From contig NZ_VOPY01000001.1 of assembly GCF_007995095.1 (NCBI RefSeq), positions 955,001 through 1,019,000 on the forward strand: 64,000 nt of DNA. The letters run 5' to 3'. Both the position numbers and the translations under genes were made by a program. Positions 10,192 through 20,223 of this stretch are shown here, piece after piece (the stretch's first letter is position 1; each line of letters begins with the position of its first letter). A model generated the notes under the pieces. It was not told the origin of the DNA. It ran no database searches and saw only the letters and a program-made list of their open reading frames with translations. The DNA comes from Flavisphingopyxis soli. Its GTDB lineage: Bacteria > Pseudomonadota > Alphaproteobacteria > Sphingomonadales > Sphingomonadaceae.

Positions 10192-10200
10192 AGCCGGCGT

Positions 10201-10215
10201 GTTCCATATTTGTTC
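10201..10215. promoter_or_regulatory. LexA (SOS) box of uvrA
   Basis: GTTC-CATATTT-GTTC is a perfect match to the alphaproteobacterial LexA operator GTTC-N7-GTTC and lies 10 bp before the uvrA start codon. This predicts induction of uvrA by DNA damage. Confidence 0.85.
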
Positions 10216-10411
10216 TATTTGCGCAAGGCGCGAAGGGGTTGATTGCTAGATAGGAAGCGGGCCGCGCGGGGCAAGGTGGCGAAGCCGGGGACCCGTTCAA
10301 CCCAGCTTCAGCCCGGCTGGCTTATTGTCGCCCGCAACGAAACCTCTTATGCCGCCGGCAAGGCGCGCGCCCTGGCGTGCGCGGTGGTTCATGAACTATT
10401 GGGAGACGAAC

Positions 10412-12616
10412 ATGATGAAGACGGCACTTTGGCTGGGAGCGGCAACGGCCGCGCTGGCAGTAGCGGGCTGCACGACGACGGGCGACACCGGCGTTTACGG
10501 CGGCGTCGAGGGCGGCGCGACGACGACTGCATCGACCGACTGGATGACCCCGGTCCCCAAGGGCACGGGCGTCTTCGCCCAGGCCAGCACGCTGCCGTTC
10601 GAGGCCCCGCCGTTCGACAAGATCAGCGACGCCGATTACGCCCCGGCGTTCGAGCAGGGCATGGCGATCAACCTCGCCGAGATCCAGAACATCGCCAACA
10701 ACCCGGCGGCGCCGACGTTCGACAACACGATCGCCGCGATGGAGAAATCGGGCCGGATGCTCGAGCGCGTGGCGCTGACCTTCTTCAACCTCCAGGGCGC
10801 CAACACCAACGACACGCTCGATGCGGTGGCGACCGAGATGAGCCCCAAGCTCGCCGCTCACAACGATGCGATCTACCTCAACGAAAAGCTCTTTGCGCGC
10901 GTCGATGCGCTCTACAAGCGGCGTGACGCGCTCGGCCTGACGCCCGAGCAGAAGCAGGTGCTGAGCCTCTATCACGACCAGTTCGTCCATGCCGGAACGC
11001 AGCTGAGCGGTCCCGACAAGGAAATCCTGAAGGACCTCAACGGCAAGCTGTCGAGCCTCGAGACGGCGTTCTCGCAGAAGCTCGTCGCGGCCGCCAAGGA
11101 TGGCGCGCTGGTGATCGACAACAAGGCCGAGCTGGCCGGGTTCGACGCCGCGCAGATCGCGCAGGCCGCGTCGGAAGCCAAGGACCGCGGCATGCCGGGC
11201 AAGTACGTCCTGCCGCTGCAGAACACGACGCAGCAGCCCTACCAGACCAGCCTCAAGAACCGCGCGACGCGCAAGAAGCTGTTCGAGGCGAGCTGGAACC
11301 GTGCCGAGCGCGGCGACGCCAACGACACGCGCGACACGATCGAACAGATCGCGCTGCTGCGCGCGCAGAAGGCCAAGCTGCTCGGCTTCCCCGATTATGC
11401 GAGCTACACGCTGAACGACCAGATGGCCAAGACGCCCGCCGCGGCGATCGGCTTCATGCAAAAGCTCGCACCGGGTCTCGCCGCCGCGCAGAAGGCCGAA
11501 GCCGCCGAGATCCAGGCGGCGATGAAGGCCGACGGCGTCAAGGGCGACCTCCAGCCGTGGGATTGGCAGTATTATGCCAACAAGGTCTACCAGACCAAAT
11601 ACGCGATCAACCAGGACGAGGTGAAGCCGTATTTCGAGATCCACAAGGTGCTCGAGGACGGCGTGTTCTATGCCGCCAACCAGCTTTACGGCCTGACCTT
11701 CAAGAAGCGTACCGACCTGCCGGTCTACCAGCCCGACGTGATGGTCTATACCGTCTATGATGCCGACGGCTCCGAGCTGGGCCTGATGTATTTCGATTAC
11801 TGGAAGCGCGACAACAAGCAGGGCGGCGCGTGGATGAACAATTTCGTCACCCAGTCGGACCTCAACGGGACCAAGCCGGTGATTTATAACGTCGGCAATT
11901 TCGCCAAGCCCGCCGACGGCCAGCCCGCGCTGATCACCTTCGACGACGCGACGACGATGTTCCACGAGTTCGGTCACGCGCTCCACGGCCTGTTCGCCGA
12001 TTCGGTCTATCCCTATGTTTCGGGGACCAACACTGCGCGGGACTTCGTCGAATTCCCGTCGCAGTTCAACGAGCATTGGGCGAGCGACCCCAAGGTGTTC
12101 GCCAACTACGCCAAGCACTACAAGACCGGCGCGCCGATGCCCGCGCCGCTCGTCGCCAAGCTCAAGAAGGCGGCGAACTTCGGCAATGGCTATGGTGTCG
12201 GCGAGACGCTCGAGGCAGCCTTGCTCGACATGAAGTGGCACTCGCTGCCGGCCAGCGCGGGCAAGCAGGACGCCGACAGCTTCGAAGCCGCCGCGCTCGC
12301 CAGCCTGCCGCTCGATACCGCCGACGTGCCGCCGCGCTACCGGTCGAGCTATTTCCTCCACATCTGGGGCAATGGCTATGCGGCAGGCTATTACGCCTAT
12401 CTGTGGACCAAGATGCTCGACGAGGACAGCTACGACTGGTTCGTCGCCAATGGCGGGATGACGCGCGCCAACGGCCAGCGCTATCGCGACATGATCCTGT
12501 CGCGCGGGCATGAGCTCGATTATGGCGAGATGTTCCGCGCCTTCTACGGCAAGGACCCCGACATCGCGCCGCTGCTGAAAGGGTACGGCATCGCGCCGGG
12601 CGCCGAGAGCAAGTGA
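10412..12616 (+). CDS. dcp: M3 family peptidyl-dipeptidase, lipoprotein form
   Basis: A 734-residue zinc metallopeptidase of the M3 family (Dcp/oligopeptidase A group), which trims dipeptides or short peptides. The zinc motif is HEFGH at 518-522 (in TMFHEFGHALHGLFAD), and the C-terminal region has the usual GNGYAAGYYAYLW signature. Residues 1-22 are a lipoprotein signal ending AVAGC, so it is probably periplasmic and membrane-anchored. The start at 10412 is preceded by GGGAGA; a second ATG follows directly. Upstream in-frame codons lack a ribosome site and would spoil the signal peptide. It ends one base before the convergent BCCT gene. Confidence 0.93.
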   Translation: MMKTALWLGAATAALAVAGCTTTGDTGVYGGVEGGATTTASTDWMTPVPKGTGVFAQASTLPFEAPPFDKISDADYAPAFEQGMAINLAEIQNIANNPAAPTFDNTIAAMEKSGRMLERVALTFFNLQGANTNDTLDAVATEMSPKLAAHNDAIYLNEKLFARVDALYKRRDALGLTPEQKQVLSLYHDQFVHAGTQLSGPDKEILKDLNGKLSSLETAFSQKLVAAAKDGALVIDNKAELAGFDAAQIAQAASEAKDRGMPGKYVLPLQNTTQQPYQTSLKNRATRKKLFEASWNRAERGDANDTRDTIEQIALLRAQKAKLLGFPDYASYTLNDQMAKTPAAAIGFMQKLAPGLAAAQKAEAAEIQAAMKADGVKGDLQPWDWQYYANKVYQTKYAINQDEVKPYFEIHKVLEDGVFYAANQLYGLTFKKRTDLPVYQPDVMVYTVYDADGSELGLMYFDYWKRDNKQGGAWMNNFVTQSDLNGTKPVIYNVGNFAKPADGQPALITFDDATTMFHEFGHALHGLFADSVYPYVSGTNTARDFVEFPSQFNEHWASDPKVFANYAKHYKTGAPMPAPLVAKLKKAANFGNGYGVGETLEAALLDMKWHSLPASAGKQDADSFEAAALASLPLDTADVPPRYRSSYFLHIWGNGYAAGYYAYLWTKMLDEDSYDWFVANGGMTRANGQRYRDMILSRGHELDYGEMFRAFYGKDPDIAPLLKGYGIAPGAESK

Positions 12617-12617
12617 G

Positions 12618-14126
12618 CTAGGCGCGCTCGCCCGGCGGCGACAGCGCCAGCCGGGCGAGCGCCAGTGCCGCGCCGATGACGACAAACAGCGCGGGAAAAC
12701 CGCCGAGCACGCTGATCATGCGGATGCCGTCGAGGCCCTTGCCGCCGACGAGGATCACCGCGACGAGGCCGACCGCGACGCCCCAGACGATCTTGACGCC
12801 GAGCGGTGCCTCGGGCGTGTCGGGCGAGATACCGTGCGTGCTCAGCGCGCTCATCGCCGAGACGTTGCTGTCGGCAGCGGTGACGTAGCTCAGGAAAATC
12901 GCGACAATCAGGAATACCGCGGCGATGGCGCCACCGGGCAGCTGCGCAAACAGATTGTAGAGCACCGGGTCGGGACCCTGGCTGGTGAGGACCGCATTGA
13001 GCGCGCCGCCGCTCGACCGGTCGAGCGCGATCGTCGCGCCCGAAAAGACGACCATCCAGACACCGCCGAACAATGACGGCAGCAGCAGGTTGAAGCCGAT
13101 GAAGGCCCGCACGGTGTAGCCCACCGCGAGGCGACCGAGGAACAGGGCGGTGACCGGCGCCCAGGCGAACCAGTTGGCCCAATAGGTGATCGTCCAGTCC
13201 TGCGCCCACTCGCGATCGACGCCCAGCGCCAGGTTGCGCGGCACGAATTGCGCGGCGTAGTCGCCAAGCCCGCTGCCGCCGAGGCGCAGCATCGCGAGGC
13301 TCGGTCCGGCGACAAAGACGAAGGCGATCAATCCGAAGAACAGCCAGATGTTGATCGCCGAGAGGCGCGCGATGCCGCGCTGCAGCCCGCTCGCGGCGGA
13401 GATGATGAAGGTGCCGACGATCGCGGCCGCAAGGCCCCAGCGCAGCGCATGGCCGCCAGCGAACCCGCCGATCCCCTCGATCCCGCCGGCGAGCGCGAGA
13501 ATGCCCGCGCCGAGCGCGGCGGCCATCCCTGCGACGAGCGCGTAGAGGCAGACGATGTCGATGCCGGTGCCGATGTGTCCGTGCGCGCGCTGACCGAACA
13601 GCGGGACGAACAGCGACGACAGGCTGAACGGTTCGCCGTGATTGTAATAGACGAGCGCAAAGGCGAGCCCGGCGACGGTGTAGATGCCGTAGGGCGTCAG
13701 CGTCCAGTGGAGGAACATCGTCGCCATCGCGAAGCTCGCGGCGGCGGCGCTGCCCGGTTCGAAGCCGAGCGCGGGCGGCGGCGCGTTGAGATGGAACAGT
13801 GGCTCGGCGGTGCCCCAGAACAGGATGCCGGTGGCGATCGTGGTGCACAAGGTGACCGAAAACCAGCGCCAGCGCGACAGGATCGGCTTCGCGTCATCGC
13901 CGCCGATCCGCTTGCCGCCGAGCGGCGAGAGCGCGATGGCCGTTAGCAGGACGAGGAAGGCGAGGCCCGCGCCGGTGAACAGCCAGCCGAATCCGCCGAC
14001 GATGCCGTCGCGCAGCGCGCCTTCGAACGCGAGGAAAGCATCGCCGCCGATCAGGCTGGCGGCGAGCGTCGCGGCAAGGACGGCCAGCGGCACGAAAAAT
14101 ACCGGACGGTTGAGTGATGTGTGCAA
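12618..14126 (-). CDS. BCCT family transporter
   Basis: A 502-residue integral membrane protein with about 12 hydrophobic segments. It belongs to the betaine/carnitine/choline transporter family, which imports quaternary ammonium compounds driven by sodium or proton gradients. Signatures are FWGTAEPLFH, MFLHWTLTPYGIYTVAGLAF and YWANWFAWAPVTALFLGR; the last holds the conserved aromatic box. The specific substrate cannot be read from sequence. The start is TTG at 14126, preceded by an AGGGGG-type site; no in-frame ATG occurs before the first membrane segment. Confidence 0.9.
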   Translation of the reverse strand: MHTSLNRPVFFVPLAVLAATLAASLIGGDAFLAFEGALRDGIVGGFGWLFTGAGLAFLVLLTAIALSPLGGKRIGGDDAKPILSRWRWFSVTLCTTIATGILFWGTAEPLFHLNAPPPALGFEPGSAAAASFAMATMFLHWTLTPYGIYTVAGLAFALVYYNHGEPFSLSSLFVPLFGQRAHGHIGTGIDIVCLYALVAGMAAALGAGILALAGGIEGIGGFAGGHALRWGLAAAIVGTFIISAASGLQRGIARLSAINIWLFFGLIAFVFVAGPSLAMLRLGGSGLGDYAAQFVPRNLALGVDREWAQDWTITYWANWFAWAPVTALFLGRLAVGYTVRAFIGFNLLLPSLFGGVWMVVFSGATIALDRSSGGALNAVLTSQGPDPVLYNLFAQLPGGAIAAVFLIVAIFLSYVTAADSNVSAMSALSTHGISPDTPEAPLGVKIVWGVAVGLVAVILVGGKGLDGIRMISVLGGFPALFVVIGAALALARLALSPPGERA

Positions 14127-14205
14127 GCCTGCCCCCTGATGTCAGGACGGCAGGATGGCGGTCCGGGCGCTTGCGGTCAAATCGCGCGGCGCTCGGCTGG
14201 ACTCA

Positions 14206-14814
14206 TCAGTTTCGCGGCGGGGGCAGGGGGCCGGGAGCCGGTCGCGCGGGCTCGGGCGGCGGTGCGGGGCGGTGGATCGTCACGGGGTTCTGCATGCCCT
14301 GCGTCTGGACGACGGTGCGCGCGATCTGGCGCGCGGCCTGCGCCATGCGTTCGTCGCGCGCGGCGGTTTCCTCTGCGCGGGCGATCTCCTCGGGCGTCGG
14401 CACGGTCGAGAAGCGCGGCGCGGCGCGCGGGCTTTCGAGCGGGCGCTTGTCGCCCCAGCCTGTTTCGGGTGGCGGACGATCGAGGCTTTCGGAATATTCG
14501 GCCGCTTCGGGCGCGCCGCCGACAACGCGATCGCCGCGACCGACGCGAACGTCCGAGCGCGTCCGGCGCGGGTCGTTGAGATAGACCATGTCGTAACTGT
14601 CGCGGCAGCCGGGGCAGCGGTTCGCCATGTCAATTCCGCCGCCAGTCGCATCGGCATTGCCGCTGAAGCGGGTAAAGCTGCCTTGGTCGCCCCCGCTGCC
14701 CGGGCGATCGAAATTGGCGCGCGAGAGCGTAAAGCTCGCGGTTGCGCCGCCCGCGACGAGGCCCGCGACGAGCCCGATTGCGGTGATCCGTCCGAAGGTG
14801 AAGCGGCTGGCCAT
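14206..14814 (-). CDS. hypothetical membrane-anchored proline-rich protein
   Basis: This 202-residue protein starts at ATG 14814. One N-terminal hydrophobic segment (about 8-28, ITAIGLVAGLVAGGATASF) is followed by a hydrophilic domain. A CxxC pair occurs in ANRCPGCRDSYDMVY. A helical, Glu/Ala/Arg-rich stretch lies near 140-175, and the tail is proline-rich (HRPAPPPEPARPAPGPLPPP). It is probably periplasmic. No family was recognised. Confidence 0.7.
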   Translation of the reverse strand: MASRFTFGRITAIGLVAGLVAGGATASFTLSRANFDRPGSGGDQGSFTRFSGNADATGGGIDMANRCPGCRDSYDMVYLNDPRRTRSDVRVGRGDRVVGGAPEAAEYSESLDRPPPETGWGDKRPLESPRAAPRFSTVPTPEEIARAEETAARDERMAQAARQIARTVVQTQGMQNPVTIHRPAPPPEPARPAPGPLPPPRN

Positions 14815-14885
14815 GCGCTTATAATGGCTGAGGATCGTTACCGTTCCGTCAAGGGGGGCACTTGGCGGAAGGTTGCCGCATCCAA

Positions 14886-14960
14886 CCGCCCCTCTCCGCT
14901 GCGACTAGGCCGCTTTGCGGCCAAGTCTCGCTGCCTCTCCCCTGAAGGGGAGAGGGGCGG
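14886..14960. repeat. intergenic inverted repeat after valS
   Basis: The outer arms CCGCCCCTCTCC (14886-14897) and GGAGAGGGGCGG (14949-14960) are perfectly complementary. An inner hairpin CCTCTCCCC-TGAA-GGGGAGAGG spans 14934-14955. The middle carries CTAGGCCGCTTTGCGGCCAAG, like the element after uvrA. It lies 4 bp beyond the valS stop. Confidence 0.8.
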
Positions 14961-14964
14961 GGGC

Positions 14965-17886
14965 TCAGCCCAGCCGGTCGAGCGCGGCCTGGAGGCGTTC
15001 GGCTTCGGCCGATTTCTCGGCATGATCGGCGCGCGCCTTGTCGACTGCCTCGGGCTTGGCGCGCTCGACGAAGCTGGCGTTGGCGAGGCGGCCGGCGAGG
15101 CCGTCGCGGTCCTTGGTCGCGGCGGCGAGCGCCTTGGTCAGGCGGTCGCGTTCGGCGGCGAGGTCGATGACGCCTTCCAAGGGGATGCCGATCGTTTCAC
15201 CTTCGACGACGAGCTGGATCGACGCACCTTCGGGGGCGGGATCGAACGAGATCGTTTCGAGGCGGGCAACGCGGCTCAGCGCCTGGCGCGAGGTTTCGAC
15301 GCGCGCCCTGAGGCTGGCGGGGAAATGCGCGGTCAGCTTGGCCCCCGGCGCGAGGCCGAGTTCGGTCTTGGCCGAGCGGATTTCGCGGGTCAGCGCGATC
15401 AGCCAGTCGATCTCGGCGCTGGCGGCACCATCGACGCTGGCGTCGGGTGCGACCCATTTGGCGGTGATCAGGTCGTAGTGATCCCGGCCATTTTCTCCCT
15501 TGGCCATCGCATGCCACAGTTCCTCGGTGATGAAGGGCATGAAGGGGTGGAGCATGACGAGGATCTGGTCGAACGCCCAGCCGGCGACGGCCTTGGTCTC
15601 TTCCTGTTCCGCGCTCAGGCTGAGCTTGTCGAAGCCTCTATCGCCGCTCTCCGCTGACCCTTCGACAGGCTCAGGGTGAGCGGAGGGGGTGGGGGACGAC
15701 AGGACCGGCTTGATCAGTTCAAGATACCAGTCGCAGAAGCGGTCCCAGGTGAAGTGGTAGATCGCGTTGGCAGCATCGTCGAAGCGGTAGGCAGCGAGCG
15801 CGGTCTCGATCCTGGTCGCGGTCTGGGCGACTTCGCCGATGATCCACTTGTTGACCGCGAGCGTGGCGGCGGGGGCGGCGATGTCGGTGCTCGAGCCGAT
15901 GCCGTTGAACTCGCAGAAGCGCGCGGCGTTCCACAGCTTGGTCGCGAAGTTGCGATAGCCGGCGAGGCGTGCGTCATCCATCTTGATGTCGCGGCCCTGG
16001 CTCTCCATCGCGGCCATGAAGAAGCGCAGCGCGTCGGCACCATACTGATCGATCAGGCCGAGCGGATCGACGGTGTTGCCCTTCGATTTCGACATCTTCT
16101 GCCCGTCGGCGGCGCGGACGAGGCCGTGGAGGTAAAGCGTCTTCCACGGCGGCGTGCCGGTCAGCTCGATCCCCTGCATCAGCATCCGCGCATCCCAGAA
16201 GAACAGGATGTCGAAGCCCGAGATGAGGACGTCATTGGGATAGTGGCGCTGGACGAGATCGGTCTGCTCTGGCCAGCCGAGCGTGGCGAAGGGCCAGAGG
16301 GCGGAGGAGAACCAGGTGTCGAGGACGTCGGGGTCGTGGACAAGAACAATCTTGGATTTGTTAGTATTTTGGAATTCGATGTCCGTTGCGAATTTCGTAT
16401 TCCACTTACGAAACTCGTCCCAACTATCCACAAAAACAGGTTCAGTACCTGCACCATAATATTCTGCGAGCTGCTCGCTAAGGTCATTGTCGTCAGCCGC
16501 AACGAAGACATGGTTTTCCATGCTGTCGAAAACGTTTCCGTAAAACGAGCCATCCCGTTTTTGTAGTCCATACCATGCGGGGATCCGGTGGCCCCACCAG
16601 AGCTGGCGCGAGATGCACCATGGCTGGATGTTCTCCATCCAGTGATAGAAGGTCTTTTCCCACGACTTGGGGACGATCTCGACCGCGCCCGACTTGACCG
16701 CTTCGATCGCGGGTTTTGCCAGCGTTTCGGCGTCGACATACCATTGGTCGGTCAGCCACGGTTCGATGACCTGGCCCGAGCGGTCGCCATAGGGCGTCTG
16801 GATCGTGCGCGGTTCGGCGTCGTGCTGCGCGCCGTCCTTGTCGATATGCGCGACGAGAAAGCCTTCGGCCTTCATCTGCGCGACGACCTTCGTGCGCGCG
16901 TCTTCGCGCGACAGGCCGAGATAGGCTTCGGGGATCAGCCCGTCGCTCGTCTGGACGACATTGGCGTCGCCATCGAGCATGTTGAGCATGTCGCCCGCCG
17001 CGATGCCGGCGCGCTTGCCGACTTCGAAATCGTTGAAGTCGTGGCCCGGGGTGATCTTGACCGCGCCCGAGCCGAGTTCGGGATCGGCGTGTTCGTCGGC
17101 GACGATCGGGATTTCACGTCCGGTGATCGGCAGGCGCACGGTCTTGCCGACCCAGTCACGATAGCGCTCATCGTCGGGATGGACCGCGACCGCCATGTCG
17201 GCGAGCATCGTTTCGGGGCGGGTGGTGGCGACGTTGATCGAACCGCTGCCGTCGGCGAGCGGGTACTGGAAATGCCAGAAATGCCCCTTGGTCTCACGCG
17301 TTTCGACTTCGAGGTCCGAAATCGCGGTCTTGAGGCCGGGGTCCCAGTTGACGAGGCGTTTGTCGCGGTAGATCAGCCCCTTGGCGTGGAGGTCGACGAA
17401 GACTTTCGTGACCGCGGCAGTGAAATGCGGGTCCATCGTGAACTGTTCGCGCGACCAGTCCATCGAGCAGCCGAGGCGGCGCAGCTGCTGGGTGATCGTG
17501 CCGCCGCTCTCGTGCTTCCATTCCCACACCTTGGCGACGAATTCCTCGCGGGTGAAGTCGGTGCGCTTCTGCTGGTGCTGCGCCATCTGGCGTTCGACGA
17601 CCATCTGGGTCGCAATGCCCGCGTGATCGGTGCCGACGACCCACAGCGCGTCCTTGCCGCGCAGCCGTTCGTAGCGGACGAGGATATCCTGCAGCGTGTT
17701 GTCGAGCGCGTGACCGATGTGGAGCGAGCCGGTGACGTTGGGCGGCGGATTGACGATCGTGAAGGGCTCGGCATCGGGGCGGTCGGGACGGAACGATCCG
17801 TTCTCCTCCCAGTGCGCGTACCAGCGCGCCTCGATCGCGGCGGGGTCGAAGGTCTTGGGGAGCGATTGCTGCGGTGCGTCATCCAT
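14965..17886 (-). CDS. valS: valyl-tRNA synthetase
   Basis: A 973-residue class I aminoacyl-tRNA synthetase that charges tRNA-Val. The HIGH-type motif is in [18 protein letters not shown], the KMSKS motif in [16 protein letters not shown], and the family marker [17 protein letters not shown] is present. The last 60 residues form the usual C-terminal coiled coil. I chose ATG 17886 over an upstream TTG. Two oddities: residues about 433-517 are encoded by a strikingly AT-rich tract and contain an expansion before [13 protein letters not shown], and residues about 735-758 translate a palindromic repeat (AHPEPVEG ... FDKLSLSAE). Both keep the frame, so the protein is presumably functional. Confidence 0.97.
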   Translation of the reverse strand: MDDAPQQSLPKTFDPAAIEARWYAHWEENGSFRPDRPDAEPFTIVNPPPNVTGSLHIGHALDNTLQDILVRYERLRGKDALWVVGTDHAGIATQMVVERQMAQHQQKRTDFTREEFVAKVWEWKHESGGTITQQLRRLGCSMDWSREQFTMDPHFTAAVTKVFVDLHAKGLIYRDKRLVNWDPGLKTAISDLEVETRETKGHFWHFQYPLADGSGSINVATTRPETMLADMAVAVHPDDERYRDWVGKTVRLPITGREIPIVADEHADPELGSGAVKITPGHDFNDFEVGKRAGIAAGDMLNMLDGDANVVQTSDGLIPEAYLGLSREDARTKVVAQMKAEGFLVAHIDKDGAQHDAEPRTIQTPYGDRSGQVIEPWLTDQWYVDAETLAKPAIEAVKSGAVEIVPKSWEKTFYHWMENIQPWCISRQLWWGHRIPAWYGLQKRDGSFYGNVFDSMENHVFVAADDNDLSEQLAEYYGAGTEPVFVDSWDEFRKWNTKFATDIEFQNTNKSKIVLVHDPDVLDTWFSSALWPFATLGWPEQTDLVQRHYPNDVLISGFDILFFWDARMLMQGIELTGTPPWKTLYLHGLVRAADGQKMSKSKGNTVDPLGLIDQYGADALRFFMAAMESQGRDIKMDDARLAGYRNFATKLWNAARFCEFNGIGSSTDIAAPAATLAVNKWIIGEVAQTATRIETALAAYRFDDAANAIYHFTWDRFCDWYLELIKPVLSSPTPSAHPEPVEGSAESGDRGFDKLSLSAEQEETKAVAGWAFDQILVMLHPFMPFITEELWHAMAKGENGRDHYDLITAKWVAPDASVDGAASAEIDWLIALTREIRSAKTELGLAPGAKLTAHFPASLRARVETSRQALSRVARLETISFDPAPEGASIQLVVEGETIGIPLEGVIDLAAERDRLTKALAAATKDRDGLAGRLANASFVERAKPEAVDKARADHAEKSAEAERLQAALDRLG
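15612..15682. repeat. palindromic repeat inserted in frame in valS
   Basis: The left arm CGCTCAGGCTGAGCTTGTCG then AAG (15612-15634) and right arm CTTCGACAGGCTCAGGGTGA then GCG (15660-15682) are inverted copies matching at 20 of 23 positions, with a 25-nt spacer. The right arm is the same repeat as at 3071-3095. Intergenic elements of this kind are common in sphingomonads; here it is read through as part of ValRS. Confidence 0.85.
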
Positions 17887-17941
17887 GTCGGCGGCTTTGC
17901 CAGCGGGGGGCTGGGGATTCAAGCGTTGGCGTTTAGCCGCG

Positions 17942-18063
17942 TTCCCCTCATCCAGCTCCGGCTAGGCAGCAAGCTGCCAAGCCTCCACATCCTTCTCCCG
18001 CCTGCGGGAGAAGGATACGAAGACTGCGAGCGAAGCGAGCTAGTCGAAGTTGGATGAGGGGAA
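17942..18063. repeat. intergenic inverted-repeat element between valS and mgtE
   Basis: The element is bounded by perfect 13-bp inverted ends, TTCCCCTCATCCA (17942-17954) and TGGATGAGGGGAA (18051-18063). Inside lies CTAGGCAGCAAGCTGCCAAG, shared with the element after uvrA, and a hairpin CTTCTCCCGCCTGCGGGAGA at 17992-18011. It fits between the mgtE stop and the valS start, so the valS promoter must lie within or next to it. Confidence 0.85.
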
Positions 18064-19479
18064 CTAGAGCGACACCAGCCCGCTGGCGACCGCGAGGCCG
18101 AGGAAGGCGAGGAATCCCATCGAATCGGTGATCATCGTGACGAACACCGAGCTTGCCACCGCAGGATCCTGGTCGAGCCGGTCGAGCGTCACGGGGATCG
18201 CGACGCCGGCGAGCCCGGCGATGACGATGTTGGCGGTCATCGCGGCGGCGATGACAAAGCCGAGATGGAGGATGCCGAACCACAAGGTCACGCCGACGCC
18301 CGCGATCACCGCGATGGTCAGGCCGTTGAGCAGCGCGATGCGCAGTTCGCGGACGATCGCGCGGCGCGTGTTCGAACTGGTCAGCTGGTTGGTCGCGATC
18401 GCGCGGACGGTGACCGCGAGCGTCTGCGTGCCGGCATTGCCGCCGACACCCGCGACGATCGGCATCAGCACGGCGAGCGCGACCATTTTCTCGATCGCCG
18501 CGCCGAACGCGTAGATGATCGTCGAGGCGACGAGCGCGGTGAACAAATTGGCGATCAGCCAGCGGACGCGCGCGACGTACGATTCGCGGATCGGTTCGTT
18601 GATGTCGCCGTCGCCTGCGCCCGACAGCAGCAGCGCATCCTCGCCGGCCTCTTCCTGGACGATGTGGAGGATGTCATCGACGGTGATCATGCCGACCAGC
18701 CGGCCGCCCGGATCGATGACCGCGGCCGAGATCAGCGCATATTTCTGAAAGCGCAGCGCGACCTCTTCCTGGTCCATGTCGACGGGGATCAGCGTCTGGT
18801 CGCGCTGCATCACGTCGGCCATCGCGATATCGCGCGGCGTGCGCAGGACCCATGACAGCTGGCAGGTGCCGATCGGCCGGTGAAGCGGATCGACGATGAA
18901 AATCTCGTAGAAATCGGTCGTCAGGTCGCCGTCGTCGCGCAGCATGTCGATGACCTGGCCGACGGTGAAATGTTCGGGCACCGCGACAAGATCGCGCTGC
19001 ATGACGCGCCCGGCGGTCTCCTCGGGGTAGGACAGGGCCTCCTCGATCGCGGCGCGGTCCTCGGGATCGAGCGCGTTGAGCACCGCCTGCTGGTCGGCCC
19101 GGTCCATGTCCTCGATGATCGCGACCGCGTCATCGGTATCGAGCGCGCTGGCAAACACCGCGACCTGTTCGGGCGCGAGCACATCGACGATGTCCTCGCG
19201 GACATAGTCGTTCATTTCCGACAGGGCGTCGGCGGTCAGCAGTTCGCCCAATGCGGCGGCGAGCGGGGCGCGCTCGTCGCGGTCGGCGAGCTCGAACAGA
19301 TCGGCGATGTCGGCGGGATGGAGCGGGCGGACCAGCGCGCGCGCCGCCTCGGCCTCGCCATCCTCGACATGGTCGAGGACCGCGCGGACGAACGATGGCT
19401 TGAGGCGATCGTCCTCGTCGAGGCTGGTTTCGGCGGGCGGCGGATCGCCGTCGCGGAGCATGTCGGCGATATCGCTCAT
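18064..19479 (-). CDS. mgtE: magnesium transporter MgtE
   Basis: A 471-residue MgtE family Mg2+ channel. It has an acidic N-terminal helical domain (about 40-150), two CBS domains (about 155-275) that sense cytosolic Mg2+, and a C-terminal membrane domain with five hydrophobic segments, including the signature PIVAGVGGNAGTQTLAVTVRA that lines the pore. Start ATG 19479 has AGGAG eight bases upstream; the open frame before it lacks a site. It is divergent from the cyclophilin gene. No Mg riboswitch was recognised in the 170-bp gap. Confidence 0.95.
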   Translation of the reverse strand: MSDIADMLRDGDPPPAETSLDEDDRLKPSFVRAVLDHVEDGEAEAARALVRPLHPADIADLFELADRDERAPLAAALGELLTADALSEMNDYVREDIVDVLAPEQVAVFASALDTDDAVAIIEDMDRADQQAVLNALDPEDRAAIEEALSYPEETAGRVMQRDLVAVPEHFTVGQVIDMLRDDGDLTTDFYEIFIVDPLHRPIGTCQLSWVLRTPRDIAMADVMQRDQTLIPVDMDQEEVALRFQKYALISAAVIDPGGRLVGMITVDDILHIVQEEAGEDALLLSGAGDGDINEPIRESYVARVRWLIANLFTALVASTIIYAFGAAIEKMVALAVLMPIVAGVGGNAGTQTLAVTVRAIATNQLTSSNTRRAIVRELRIALLNGLTIAVIAGVGVTLWFGILHLGFVIAAAMTANIVIAGLAGVAIPVTLDRLDQDPAVASSVFVTMITDSMGFLAFLGLAVASGLVSL

Positions 19480-19649
19480 ATAAGATGCTCCTGCAGTGGA
19501 TCGCGGCCGATGCGTTTTCCTAGCCACGCAGCGCGGAAAAGCAACCGGAACGGCAGTTGCCACGTGACGACCGTCCGATACTGGAAAAGCGCGCAGCGAC
19601 GCGCTAGGGCAGCGGCAATACGACCACCTTTCTGATTCAGGAGCCCATC

Positions 19650-20111
19650 ATGGCCGATACACTGACGCTTTCCCTCGACACCGGCGACGGCACGCCCAAG
19701 GACGTTGTCATCAAGCTGCGCCCCGATCTCGCGCCCGACCACGTCACGCAGATCTCCGAACTCGCGAGCGAGGGATTCTACGACGGTGTCGTCTTTCACC
19801 GCGTCATCCCCGGCTTCATGGCGCAGGGCGGCGATCCGACCGGCACCGGCATGGGCGGCAGCGAAAAGCCGCACATCAAGGCCGAGTTCTCGAAGGAACC
19901 GCATGTTCGCGGGACGTGCTCGATGGCGCGTTCGTCGGATCCGAACAGCGCCAACAGCCAGTTTTTCATCTGCTTCGACGACGCGGGCTTCCTCAACGGC
20001 CAATATACCGTCTGGGGCCAGGTCGAGAGCGGCATGGAGCATGTCGACGCGCTGCCCAAGGGCGAACCGCCCAAGAATCCAGGCAAGATCATCTCCGCCA
20101 AGCTGGGCTGA
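19650..20111 (+). CDS. cyclophilin-type peptidyl-prolyl isomerase
   Basis: A 153-residue single-domain cyclophilin that catalyses proline cis-trans isomerisation during folding. Motifs are FHRVIPGFMAQGGDPTGTG, CSMARSSDPNSANSQFFICF and the late LNGQYTVWGQV; the catalytic Arg of FHRV is present. No signal peptide, so it is cytoplasmic (PpiB-like). CAGGAG precedes the ATG. Confidence 0.95.
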   Translation: MADTLTLSLDTGDGTPKDVVIKLRPDLAPDHVTQISELASEGFYDGVVFHRVIPGFMAQGGDPTGTGMGGSEKPHIKAEFSKEPHVRGTCSMARSSDPNSANSQFFICFDDAGFLNGQYTVWGQVESGMEHVDALPKGEPPKNPGKIISAKLG

Positions 20112-20223
20112 ACGCGTTGATTTGAAGGGTGGCTTTTCGCGAAATGTTATGCGAAATGTCGTCTGACGATGAAACTATTCCAGACGCGAAACGTATTTGT
20201 CGTGCATTTTAACAGGAGGATTT

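Noticed and set aside
10322-12685. 787-residue minus-strand open frame opposite the M3 peptidase
   Set aside because: It is a composition shadow of the peptidase gene, which has a signal peptide, ribosome site and zinc motif.
16588-18057. Long plus-strand frame opposite valS
   Set aside because: Antisense shadow; valS motifs are unmistakable.
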